Assembly: GCA_046728115.1 (NCBI GenBank)
Contig: JBKPDW010000240.1
Coordinates: 1 to 7,381 of the forward strand
From: CAVSWN01 sp046728115
Lineage (GTDB): Bacteria > Acidobacteriota > Vicinamibacteria > Vicinamibacterales > CAVVIG01
Reading direction: 5' to 3'
Length of the DNA: 7,381 bases
In this document: piece after piece, positions 1-5,485 of the stretch
Numbering within the stretch: the first letter of the stretch is position 1
How the letters are laid out: each line of letters begins with the position of its first letter
The notes under the pieces: model-generated
The model's input: the letters and a program-made list of their open reading frames with translations, nothing else
What the model was told of the DNA's origin: nothing
Database searches by the model: none
Made by a program: the position numbers and the translations under genes

Positions 1-1
1 T

Positions 2-904
2 GGTTCATCCGTACTCGACATGATCGGGCGAACGCCACTCGTCCGCCTGAATAAGTTCGAACGCGAGACGCCAGGCGTCGAGCTCTACGCGAAGGCCGAG
101 TGGCAAAATCCCGGCGGATCGGTCAAGGACCGGGCCGCGGCGCGGATGATCCTCGACGGCGAGGCGTCTGGTCGATTGAAGCCGGGGCAGACGATTCTCG
201 ACGCTACATCCGGCAACACCGGGATTGCCTACGCAATGGTCGGCGCTGCGCGCGGGTACACCGTAAAGCTCTGCCTGCCGGAGAACGCGAGCCCCGAGCG
301 GAAGCTGATCTTACGGGCCCTCGGCGCCGAGCTCGTCCTGACCAATCCGCTCGAAAGCACGGACGGCGCCATCCGCGAAGCGCGTCGGCTGCACGCGTCC
401 GATCCGGAACGCTATTTTTATCCCGACCAGTACAACAACGAGGCGAACTGGCGGGCTCACTACGATACGACCGCTCCCGAAATCATCGAGCAGACCGGCG
501 GACGCCTTACGCATTTTGTCGCAGGTCTCGGGACGAGCGGGACGTTCGTGGGAACCGCGCGACGGCTGCGCAAGTTCAATCCCGGCATCAAGCTGATTTC
601 ATTCCAGCCCGATTCGCCGTTCCACGGCCTCGAAGGGCTGAAGCATATGAATTCGGCGATCGTGCCGGGCATCTACGATCCGACGGTGGCCGACGAGGAT
701 TTGCGCGTCGGAACAGAGCGGTCATATGAGATGGTGAGACGGCTCGCTCGCGAGGAAGGGCTGCTGGCGGGGATTTCCTCCGGTGCGGCGGTAGCCGCCA
801 TGATTGATGTGGCCCGCCGTCTCGATCACGGTATGGTTGTGACTGTGTTTCCCGATGGCGCGGATAAGTACCTCAGCGAGCGCTTCTGGACCGTCGATGA
901 GTGA
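2..904 (+). CDS. cysM: CysM-type PLP-dependent cysteine synthase (5' partial)
   Basis: This is a fold-type II PLP enzyme that forms L-cysteine in the cytoplasm from an activated serine and a sulfur donor. The frame is open to the window's left edge. The residues before the first Met (position 20) read SSVLD and continue into MIGRTPLVRL, which matches the usual family N-terminus, and no Shine-Dalgarno precedes position 20, so the true start is probably outside the window. Counting from the Met at 20, the PLP lysine is K36 in NPGGSVKDR, the substrate loop TSGNTG is at 63-68, the phosphate-binding loop GLGTSGT at 169-175 and the SSG pyridine-contact site at 253-255. The length of about 300 residues suits CysK/CysM. 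The downstream mec and cysO genes suggest a sulfur-carrier-dependent CysM. At the position I align with the O-phosphoserine-specificity arginine of M. tuberculosis CysM (Arg220, from memory) there is Lys208 in GLKHM. Use of O-phosphoserine rather than O-acetylserine is therefore plausible but unproven. The stop overlaps the next gene by 8 nt. Confidence 0.9.
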   Translation, partial: GSSVLDMIGRTPLVRLNKFERETPGVELYAKAEWQNPGGSVKDRAAARMILDGEASGRLKPGQTILDATSGNTGIAYAMVGAARGYTVKLCLPENASPERKLILRALGAELVLTNPLESTDGAIREARRLHASDPERYFYPDQYNNEANWRAHYDTTAPEIIEQTGGRLTHFVAGLGTSGTFVGTARRLRKFNPGIKLISFQPDSPFHGLEGLKHMNSAIVPGIYDPTVADEDLRVGTERSYEMVRRLAREEGLLAGISSGAAVAAMIDVARRLDHGMVVTVFPDGADKYLSERFWTVDE

Positions 905-1421
905 TCGTCAACTGCACGTCACGCGCGCGGTCGATCACGCGATCCGGGAACACGGCGAGGCCACCTATCCGCATGAATGTTGTGGCGCGCTCGTGGGCCG
1001 GGGCGATCGAGTTACTGCAGTGGTCCCGCTGCCGAATACGACAGAAGAAGGGCCGCGACGACGTTTTCTCGTTCGTCCGTCGGACTACCGCGAGGCCGAG
1101 CGCCGGTCGGCCGAACTCGGCGGCGAATTGCTCGGTTTCTACCACTCGCATCCGGATCATCCGGCGCGGCCGTCGCAGTACGACCTCGATCACGCCTGGC
1201 CGACGTTTGCGTACGTTATCGTGTCCGTCACGGGCCTGCCACGCCCAGGCGCCAACCTGTCCGGCCAGGGCGGCGACAGCGCGACGGCGAACGGTGCGCC
1301 GGCGGGGGCGGCCGAAGCAATGACGGTCTGGTATCTCAGAGATGATCGAACAAGCTTCGAAGAGGGAAGTCTCAATGGCGAAAATCCTCATCCCGACACC
1401 GCTCCGGCCGTACACGGATAA
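897..1421 (+). CDS. mec: JAMM/MPN+ (M67) metallopeptidase, Mec-like
   Basis: This is a zinc-dependent peptidase of the JAMM family, which cleaves peptide or isopeptide bonds after the diglycine tail of ubiquitin-fold proteins. In M. tuberculosis Mec releases cysteine from CysO-Cys. The protein is 174 aa from the ATG at 897. That start lies in an ATGAGTGA overlap with the end of cysM; an in-frame ATG at 855 would put 14 extra residues deep in cysM and is less likely. The full JAMM signature is present: glutamate E27 in PHECCGALVG, then H83-S-H85, seven residues, S93 and D96. A Gly/Ala-rich loop at about residues 113-141 interrupts the region before the last predicted strand (TVWYL), and is longer than I expect for the family. 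The C-terminal 15-16 residues overlap the next gene by 47 nt in another frame and may be non-conserved. Its neighbours indicate CysO-Cys hydrolysis and possibly maturation of the downstream fusion protein. Confidence 0.87.
   Translation: MSDRQLHVTRAVDHAIREHGEATYPHECCGALVGRGDRVTAVVPLPNTTEEGPRRRFLVRPSDYREAERRSAELGGELLGFYHSHPDHPARPSQYDLDHAWPTFAYVIVSVTGLPRPGANLSGQGGDSATANGAPAGAAEAMTVWYLRDDRTSFEEGSLNGENPHPDTAPAVHG
1362..1367 (+). promoter_or_regulatory. Ribosome binding site for the cysO-moeZ fusion
   Basis: A GAGGGA purine stretch lies inside the mec coding region, 7 nt before the ATG at 1375. It favours that ATG over the in-frame ATG at 1342. The protein from 1375 begins MAKILIPTPLRPYT, which lines up with the start of stand-alone CysO proteins, whereas the extra 11 residues from 1342 do not resemble the family. 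Confidence 0.6.
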
Positions 1422-2847
1422 GCAGGACGCGGTTGACGCGTCGGGCACGACGGTTGGCGAACTGCTGGCCGATCTTACGCGACGCCACAACGGCCTGAAA
1501 GCCCATCTCTACAACGAGCAGGGCAAGCTGCGGAGCTTTGTCAACATCTACGTCAACGACGAAGACATAAGGTACCTCCAGCACGAGCAAACGCCGGTGG
1601 GTGCCGCCGATACGATCAGCATCATTCCATCGGTCGCGGGCGGTGTGGAGACCGTCGTGGCGCCCGGCTTGCCGAAAGCGAGCAGCGACGAAGGCGGCCC
1701 GCCACTGACCAATGACGAGATCAAACGCTACTCGCGCCACCTGATCATGCCGGAGGTCGGCGTCGCGGGGCAGCGTAAGCTGAAGGCAGCGAGCGTCCTG
1801 TGCATCGGCGCCGGCGGCCTCGGATCGCCCGCCGCGATGTATCTTGCAGCGGCAGGCATCGGCCGGCTTGGCCTCGTGGACTTCGACGTCGTGGATTTCA
1901 GCAACCTGCAACGGCAGATCCTGCACGGAACGCCGGATGTTGGCCGTTCGAAGCTCGCCTCGGCAAAAGATCGTCTGCGCGCGCTCAATCCGGAAGTTCA
2001 GATCGACACGTATGAAACAGCGTTGTCGTCGCAGAACGCCTTGAAGCTCTTCGAGCCGTACGACGTCATCGTCGACGGCACGGACAACTTTCCGACGCGT
2101 TATCTCGTGAACGATGCGTGCGTGCTGCTCGGCAAACCAAACGCGTACGGCAGCATCTTCCGATTCGAAGGGCAGGCGTCGGTGTTTGGCGTGAAAGATG
2201 GGCCCTGCTATCGCTGTCTGTACCCGGAACCGCCGCCGCCCGGACTCGTGCCGAGCTGCGCCGAGGGCGGTGTGCTGGGCGTGCTGCCGGGAGTCATCGG
2301 CGTCATCCAGGCGACCGAGGCCATCAAGCTGATTCTCGGAGTCGGCGAGCCGCTGGTGGGTCGCTTTCTCATCTTCGACGCGCTACGCATGAAATTCCGA
2401 GAGCTCAAGCTGCGAAAGGATGCTGATTGTCCTGTGTGCGGCACGCATCCGACGATCAAGCAGCTGATTGACTACGACCAATTCTGCGGCGTCGTGCCCG
2501 CCGCACCGGAGCCTGTGAGGGTGAACAACGCGACCGAAATCACGCCGCTCGAGTTGAAACAGCGGCTCGACCGTGGCGACAAGTTGCGGATTATCGACGT
2601 GCGCGAGCCGAACGAATACCAGATCAACCGGATCCCGGGATCCGTGCTCATTCCGCTGGGTGATGTGCCCAAGCGGTACGCGGAGCTCGACCCGGACGAA
2701 GAACTGGTCATGCAGTGCAAGACCGGCGCCCGAAGCGCGAGGGCCGCGGAGTTCCTGCGATCCGTCGGCTTCAAGCACGTGTTGAACCTGAATGGCGGCA
2801 TCATCGGCTGGATCGACGCCGTGGATCCGAGCCAGCCCAAGTACTGA
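1375..2847 (+). CDS. CysO-like ubiquitin-fold carrier fused to MoeZ-type E1 adenylyltransferase and rhodanese
   Basis: This 490-aa protein joins three domains. Residues 1-90 form a MoaD/ThiS-family beta-grasp carrier most like CysO, with FVNIYVNDEDIRY in the middle and a terminal VAGG at 87-90. Residues 91-110 are a Pro/Ser/Gly-rich linker. Residues 111-365 are a MoeB/ThiF E1-like adenylyltransferase. It has the nucleotide-binding GAGGLG at 145-150, LVDFD at 167-171, SNLQRQ at 176-181, K193, DGTDN at 234-238, a CxxC pair at C278/C281, PSCAEGG with C295, and a second CxxC at C352/C355. The two pairs should hold a structural zinc. Residues 385-490 form a rhodanese domain with the active-site loop CKTGARS at 448-454. 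The E1 plus rhodanese part has the size and order of mycobacterial MoeZ, which converts the carrier's terminal glycine to a thiocarboxylate for CysM. A carrier at the N-terminus of its own activating enzyme is unusual, because its Gly90 is in a peptide bond to Val91. A generic annotator might call this MoeB or ThiF, but the CysO-like tail and the cysM/mec context favour cysteine synthesis. Confidence 0.88.
   Translation: MAKILIPTPLRPYTDKQDAVDASGTTVGELLADLTRRHNGLKAHLYNEQGKLRSFVNIYVNDEDIRYLQHEQTPVGAADTISIIPSVAGGVETVVAPGLPKASSDEGGPPLTNDEIKRYSRHLIMPEVGVAGQRKLKAASVLCIGAGGLGSPAAMYLAAAGIGRLGLVDFDVVDFSNLQRQILHGTPDVGRSKLASAKDRLRALNPEVQIDTYETALSSQNALKLFEPYDVIVDGTDNFPTRYLVNDACVLLGKPNAYGSIFRFEGQASVFGVKDGPCYRCLYPEPPPPGLVPSCAEGGVLGVLPGVIGVIQATEAIKLILGVGEPLVGRFLIFDALRMKFRELKLRKDADCPVCGTHPTIKQLIDYDQFCGVVPAAPEPVRVNNATEITPLELKQRLDRGDKLRIIDVREPNEYQINRIPGSVLIPLGDVPKRYAELDPDEELVMQCKTGARSARAAEFLRSVGFKHVLNLNGGIIGWIDAVDPSQPKY
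1639..1644 (+). other. Internal diglycine (G89-G90) of the carrier domain, candidate JAMM cleavage point
   Basis: Codons GGC GGT encode the Gly-Gly that ends the CysO-like domain (SVAGG), followed directly by VETVV of the linker. In stand-alone CysO, ThiS and MoaD the second glycine is the C-terminal residue that is adenylated and thiocarboxylated. The motif is seen in the sequence; cleavage after it by the neighbouring JAMM peptidase is an inference. Confidence 0.55.
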
Positions 2848-2869
2848 GGGGCTCGAGGGTTGAGGCCCC
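2848..2869 (+). terminator. Weak hairpin after the cysO-moeZ fusion
   Basis: GGGGC at 2848-2852 pairs with GCCCC at 2865-2869, and an extra TC/GA pairing is possible past a one-base bulge. It directly follows the stop codon. No T-run follows, so it is at best a weak or Rho-assisted terminator, and read-through into the rrf2-isc genes is possible. Confidence 0.3.
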
Positions 2870-2901
2870 AATCCCTACGCCTTGAGCTGATTGTGATAAA
2901 C

Positions 2902-2923
2902 TACGACTCGAACGGTCGGATAT
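2902..2923 (+). promoter_or_regulatory. Candidate Rrf2/IscR-type operator overlapping the rrf2 start codon
   Basis: An imperfect inverted repeat is centred on base 2911: TACGACT at 2902-2908 faces GGTCGGA at 2914-2920. Five of the seven symmetric pairs are Watson-Crick and one more is a G/T mismatch. The right half, CGGTCGGATAT (2913-2923), agrees at 9 of 11 positions with the right half of the E. coli IscR type 1 consensus YAGTCRRSTAT as I recall it; the left half keeps only the GACT core. Autoregulation is typical for this family. A TAAACT at 2897-2902 could be part of a -10 element, but no convincing -35 is seen. Confidence 0.4.
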
Positions 2924-3374
2924 GCTGAGACTCTCGAAAAAGGCCGATTACGCGCTGATCGCGATGAAGCACCTGGCATTGCGGGGCGATCGCGCGTCAT
3001 CGAGCGCCCGCGAAATAGCCGAGCTGTATGGCATCCCGATCGAGCTGATGGCGAAGGTCCTGCAGCGGCTGGTTCGCCGCGGCCTGCTGGCTTCGCATCA
3101 CGGGACGCGGGGCGGGTACCAGCTGGCGCGGTCGCCAATTCAGATTTCCGTGGCCGATGTGATTCAGGCCATCGACGGGCCTGTAACCGTCACGGCTTGC
3201 TCGACCGAAGACGGGCAGTGCGAGCAGTTCCAGAAATGCAACGTGCGCGACCCGCTATGGCGCGTCCGTGAGCGGATTCTGTCCGCGCTGGGTGAGTGCA
3301 CGATCGCGGAACTCGCGACGGATGTCCCGTCGCCGGTGCCCGCGCGTGCGGCGGTGTTTCATACGAATTTGTGA
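2922..3374 (+). CDS. iscR: Rrf2-family transcriptional regulator, IscR-like
   Basis: This is a 150-aa winged-helix regulator of the Rrf2 family, likely controlling the iron-sulfur assembly genes that follow. The N-terminus MLRLSKKADYALIAMKHLA is characteristic. The recognition helix region is about residues 27-55 and the wing is GTRGGYQLAR at 61-70. Three cysteines, C93, C100 and C106 (spacing x6 and x5), sit where IscR binds its [2Fe-2S] cluster. E. coli IscR instead has C-x5-C-x5-C followed by His107, and here no His follows C106 (CNVRDPLW), so the fourth ligand would have to differ. No clear Shine-Dalgarno precedes the ATG, which lies inside a putative operator. A 62-nt spacer without a terminator separates it from iscS, so co-transcription is likely. 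The family also includes cysteine-responsive regulators such as CymR, and the cysteine-synthesis genes upstream leave that open. Confidence 0.85.
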   Translation: MLRLSKKADYALIAMKHLALRGDRASSSAREIAELYGIPIELMAKVLQRLVRRGLLASHHGTRGGYQLARSPIQISVADVIQAIDGPVTVTACSTEDGQCEQFQKCNVRDPLWRVRERILSALGECTIAELATDVPSPVPARAAVFHTNL

Positions 3375-3436
3375 GAGGAAACGCGCCTGTCCGCCGACGG
3401 TCGACGCATCACGCGAACCAGGCGAGCGAGAGAACA

Positions 3437-4663
3437 ATGACAGTGAAACTTCCGATCTACATGGACTATCACGCGACCACGCCGGTCGACCCGCGCGTCC
3501 TCGCGACGATGGTCCCGTACTTCAGCGAGCATTTCGGCAACGCGGCAAGCCGCAACCATCCGTTCGGGTGGGAAGCGGAAGAAGCCGTCGAGAAGGCGCG
3601 CAAACAGATCGCCGAGCTGATCGGCGCCAACGCGAAGGAAATCGTCTTCACGAGCGGCGCGACCGAATCGGACAACCTCGCGATCAAAGGCGTCGCCGCG
3701 ATGTATCGCGAGAAGGGAAATCACATCATCACGTGCGTCACCGAGCACAAGGCGGTGATCGATACGTGTAAGCGCCTCGAGAAGGACGGCTATCGCGTGA
3801 CCTATCTGCCCGTGCAGAAGGACGGTCGGATCAGCCTCGACGAGCTCAAGGCCGCGATCACCGACAAGACGATTCTCATCACGATCATGGCCGCCAACAA
3901 CGAGATTGGCGTCATCCAGCCGATCGCGGAGATCGGCGCGATCGCGAAGGCAAAGGGCATCCTCTTCCACACCGATGCGGTGCAGATTGTCGGCAAGGTG
4001 CCGTTCAACGTGAACGAGCTGAAAGTGGACATGGCGTCGCTCAGCGCCCACAAGATGTACGGCCCGAAGGGTGTGGGCGCTCTGTACGTGCGGCGCCGGA
4101 ATCCGCGCGTGCTGCTCTCGCCGATCATCGACGGCGGCGGTCACGAACGCGGCATGCGCTCCGGCACGCTCAACGTCCCCGGCATCGCCGGTTTCGGCAA
4201 GGCCGCGGAGCTGTGTAAGCAGGAGATGCCGGCCGAGAACGAGCGGCTGCGCGGCCTGCGCGACTATCTGAACGACAAGCTGCACAAGAACCTGGATGAG
4301 ATTTATATCAACGGCTCGATGGAGTATCGGCTGCCGCACAACCTGAACATCAGCTTTGCGTATGTCGAAGGCGAATCGCTGCTGATGGGCATCAATGACG
4401 TGGCCGTCTCGTCGGGTTCCGCTTGCACGTCGGCCAGCCTCGAGCCCTCGTATGTGCTGAAAGCGCTCGGCGCGGGTGACGACCTCGCGCATTCGTCGAT
4501 ACGGTTCGGGCTTGGCCGATGGACCACCAGGGAAGAGGTCGACTACGTTGCTGAGAAGCTGACGTCGGTGGTCAGCCGTCTGCGCGACATGTCGCCATTG
4601 TACGAACTCGCCAAGGAAGGCGTCGATTTGTCAACGATGCAGTGGCAAACGGAAGGACACTAG
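3437..4663 (+). CDS. iscS: Cysteine desulfurase IscS
   Basis: This PLP enzyme converts L-cysteine to alanine and a protein-bound persulfide, and delivers sulfur to IscU and other acceptors. The 408-aa length matches E. coli IscS (404). The start at 3437 gives MTVKLPIYMDYHATTPVDPR, the normal family N-terminus; the frame is open further upstream to an ATG at 3296, but that stretch lies within rrf2 and is not IscS-like. Catalytic residues fall almost exactly at E. coli numbering: H104 in VTEH, D180 in HTDAVQ, the PLP lysine K206 in SAHKMYGPKG, and the persulfide cysteine C330 in SSGSACTSASLEPSYV, which is the long mobile loop of group I enzymes. The C-terminus, with PLYELAKEGVDL, also matches the IscS type that docks IscU. 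It is 6 nt upstream of iscU, so the two are surely one transcript. The upstream cysteine synthase could supply its substrate. Confidence 0.97.
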   Translation: MTVKLPIYMDYHATTPVDPRVLATMVPYFSEHFGNAASRNHPFGWEAEEAVEKARKQIAELIGANAKEIVFTSGATESDNLAIKGVAAMYREKGNHIITCVTEHKAVIDTCKRLEKDGYRVTYLPVQKDGRISLDELKAAITDKTILITIMAANNEIGVIQPIAEIGAIAKAKGILFHTDAVQIVGKVPFNVNELKVDMASLSAHKMYGPKGVGALYVRRRNPRVLLSPIIDGGGHERGMRSGTLNVPGIAGFGKAAELCKQEMPAENERLRGLRDYLNDKLHKNLDEIYINGSMEYRLPHNLNISFAYVEGESLLMGINDVAVSSGSACTSASLEPSYVLKALGAGDDLAHSSIRFGLGRWTTREEVDYVAEKLTSVVSRLRDMSPLYELAKEGVDLSTMQWQTEGH

Positions 4664-4669
4664 AGACTT

Positions 4670-5086
4670 ATGTACTCAAACAAGGTCATCGATCACTACG
4701 AGAACCCGCGCAACGTCGGATCGCTGCCGAAGGACGATCCGAATGTAGGCACGGGCCTGGTCGGCGCGCCCGAGTGCGGCGACGTGATGAAGCTGCAGGT
4801 CAAGGTCAATCCGGAGACCGGCATCATCGACGACGCGAAGTTCAAAACGTTCGGGTGCGGGTCGGCGATCGCGAGCTCGAGCCTGGCAACCGAGTGGCTG
4901 AAGGGCAAAACGGTTACCGAGGCGCTCGCCATCAAGAACACCGACATCGTCACCGAGCTGAGCCTGCCTCCCGTGAAGATCCACTGCTCCGTGCTGGCCG
5001 AGGACGCCATTAAGGCGGCGATCGCCGACTACAAGAAGAAGCAGGCGGCAGAAACCAAAGCCGAAGTGGCGCAGCCGACCGCATGA
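4670..5086 (+). CDS. iscU: Fe-S cluster scaffold protein IscU
   Basis: This 138-aa scaffold assembles [2Fe-2S] clusters from IscS-derived sulfur and iron. The ligand residues are all present: C36 and D38 in PECGDVM, C63 in FGCGSAIASS, and H105-C106 in KIHCSVLAEDAI. LPPVK at 99-103 is the recognition motif bound by HscA, in agreement with the hscB and hscA genes downstream. The aspartate D38 marks the normal IscU form. The last 15 or so residues form a Lys/Ala/Glu-rich tail (from KKKQAAETKAE) slightly longer than in E. coli IscU (128 aa). GGAAGGA at 4651-4657, inside the end of iscS, is a possible but distant Shine-Dalgarno. The stop overlaps the iscA start in an ATGA, implying translational coupling. 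Confidence 0.97.
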   Translation: MYSNKVIDHYENPRNVGSLPKDDPNVGTGLVGAPECGDVMKLQVKVNPETGIIDDAKFKTFGCGSAIASSSLATEWLKGKTVTEALAIKNTDIVTELSLPPVKIHCSVLAEDAIKAAIADYKKKQAAETKAEVAQPTA

Positions 5087-5409
5087 TCGAGATCTCCGAA
5101 ACTGCCGCACAGAAGATCCGCACGTTGATGGCCAGGCAGGGAATCGCGGAGGGCGGACTGCGCGTCGGTATCAAGGGCGGCGGCTGCTCGGGGTTGAGTT
5201 ACACGTTCGCGTGGGAAAAGCAGCCTCGGCCTGGCGACGAAGTGTTCGAAGGCCCGGACGGCGCCAAGATCTTCGTGGACAAGAAGAGCCTGCTGTATCT
5301 CAAAGGCACCGTCCTCGATTACGACACGAATCTGATCAGCAAGGGCTTCGTCTTCAACAACCCCAACGCAAAGACAACCTGCGGTTGCGGGAGTTCGTTT
5401 GGCGCTTAG
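5083..5409 (+). CDS. iscA: A-type Fe-S carrier protein IscA
   Basis: This 108-aa A-type carrier receives clusters from the IscU/HscBA machinery and passes them on, mainly for [4Fe-4S] maturation. The three family cysteines are present: C35 in GGGCSGLSY and C100/C102 in the C-terminal TTCGCGSSF. The N-terminus MIEISETAAQKIRTLM and FNNPNAK before the CGC motif are typical. Length equals E. coli IscA (107). The start codon overlaps the iscU stop by 4 nt. The position in the operon favours IscA over the relatives SufA and ErpA, which share the same motif. Confidence 0.95.
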   Translation: MIEISETAAQKIRTLMARQGIAEGGLRVGIKGGGCSGLSYTFAWEKQPRPGDEVFEGPDGAKIFVDKKSLLYLKGTVLDYDTNLISKGFVFNNPNAKTTCGCGSSFGA

Positions 5410-5423
5410 CCGGTCCGAAGTGT

Positions 5424-5475
5424 GAAGTCAGGAGTCAGCTCGTTGCTGACTTTGTTCTTCTGACTTTTGACTTTC
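5424..5475 (+). repeat. Nested inverted and direct TGACTT-type repeats in the iscA-hscB spacer
   Basis: The 76-bp spacer 5410-5485 is built largely of one short theme. A 15-base arm at 5424-5438 (GAAGTCAGGAGTCAG) is the near reverse complement of 5460-5475 (CTGACTTTTGACTTTC), and CTGACTTT also occurs at 5446-5453. Thus GTCAG occurs twice on the left and CTGACTT twice on the right. Besides the inner hairpin, a longer alternative fold is possible. I see no coding signal in the spacer and no Shine-Dalgarno before hscB. Confidence 0.6.
5433..5456 (+). terminator. Hairpin with T-rich tail between iscA and hscB
   Basis: AGTCAGC (5433-5439) and GCTGACT (5445-5451) form a perfect 7-bp stem with the 5-nt loop TCGTT, extendable by G-T pairs, and TTGTT follows at once. 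This resembles a moderate intrinsic terminator or attenuator that would lower hscBA expression relative to iscSUA. The tail is interrupted by G and C, so full termination is doubtful. Confidence 0.4.
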
Positions 5476-5485
5476 GTCAGCCATC

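Noticed and set aside
855..896. Earlier in-frame ATG for mec
   Set aside because: It would add 14 low-complexity residues overlapping 50 nt of cysM, and the ATGAGTGA junction at 897 is a typical coupled start.
1342..1374. Earlier in-frame ATG for the fusion gene, adding 11 residues
   Set aside because: The ATG at 1375 has a well-spaced GAGGGA and gives the family-like N-terminus; the additional residues resemble nothing in CysO.
873..1490. A 205-codon open frame on the minus strand opposite mec
   Set aside because: No family resemblance, and mec on the plus strand has a full catalytic signature.
2882..2908. Sigma70-type promoter with TTGAGC as -35
   Set aside because: Possible -10 hexamers (TAAACT, TACGAC) lie only 9 or 14 nt away, outside the normal spacing; not supportable as a promoter call.
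3296..3436. Earlier in-frame ATG for iscS, adding 47 residues
   Set aside because: The extension overlaps the end of rrf2 and has no similarity to IscS, whose N-terminus begins normally at 3437.
3359..4492. A 377-codon open frame on the minus strand opposite iscS
   Set aside because: Arg/Val/Asp-rich sequence without motifs, wholly antisense to a well-conserved iscS; a compositional shadow.
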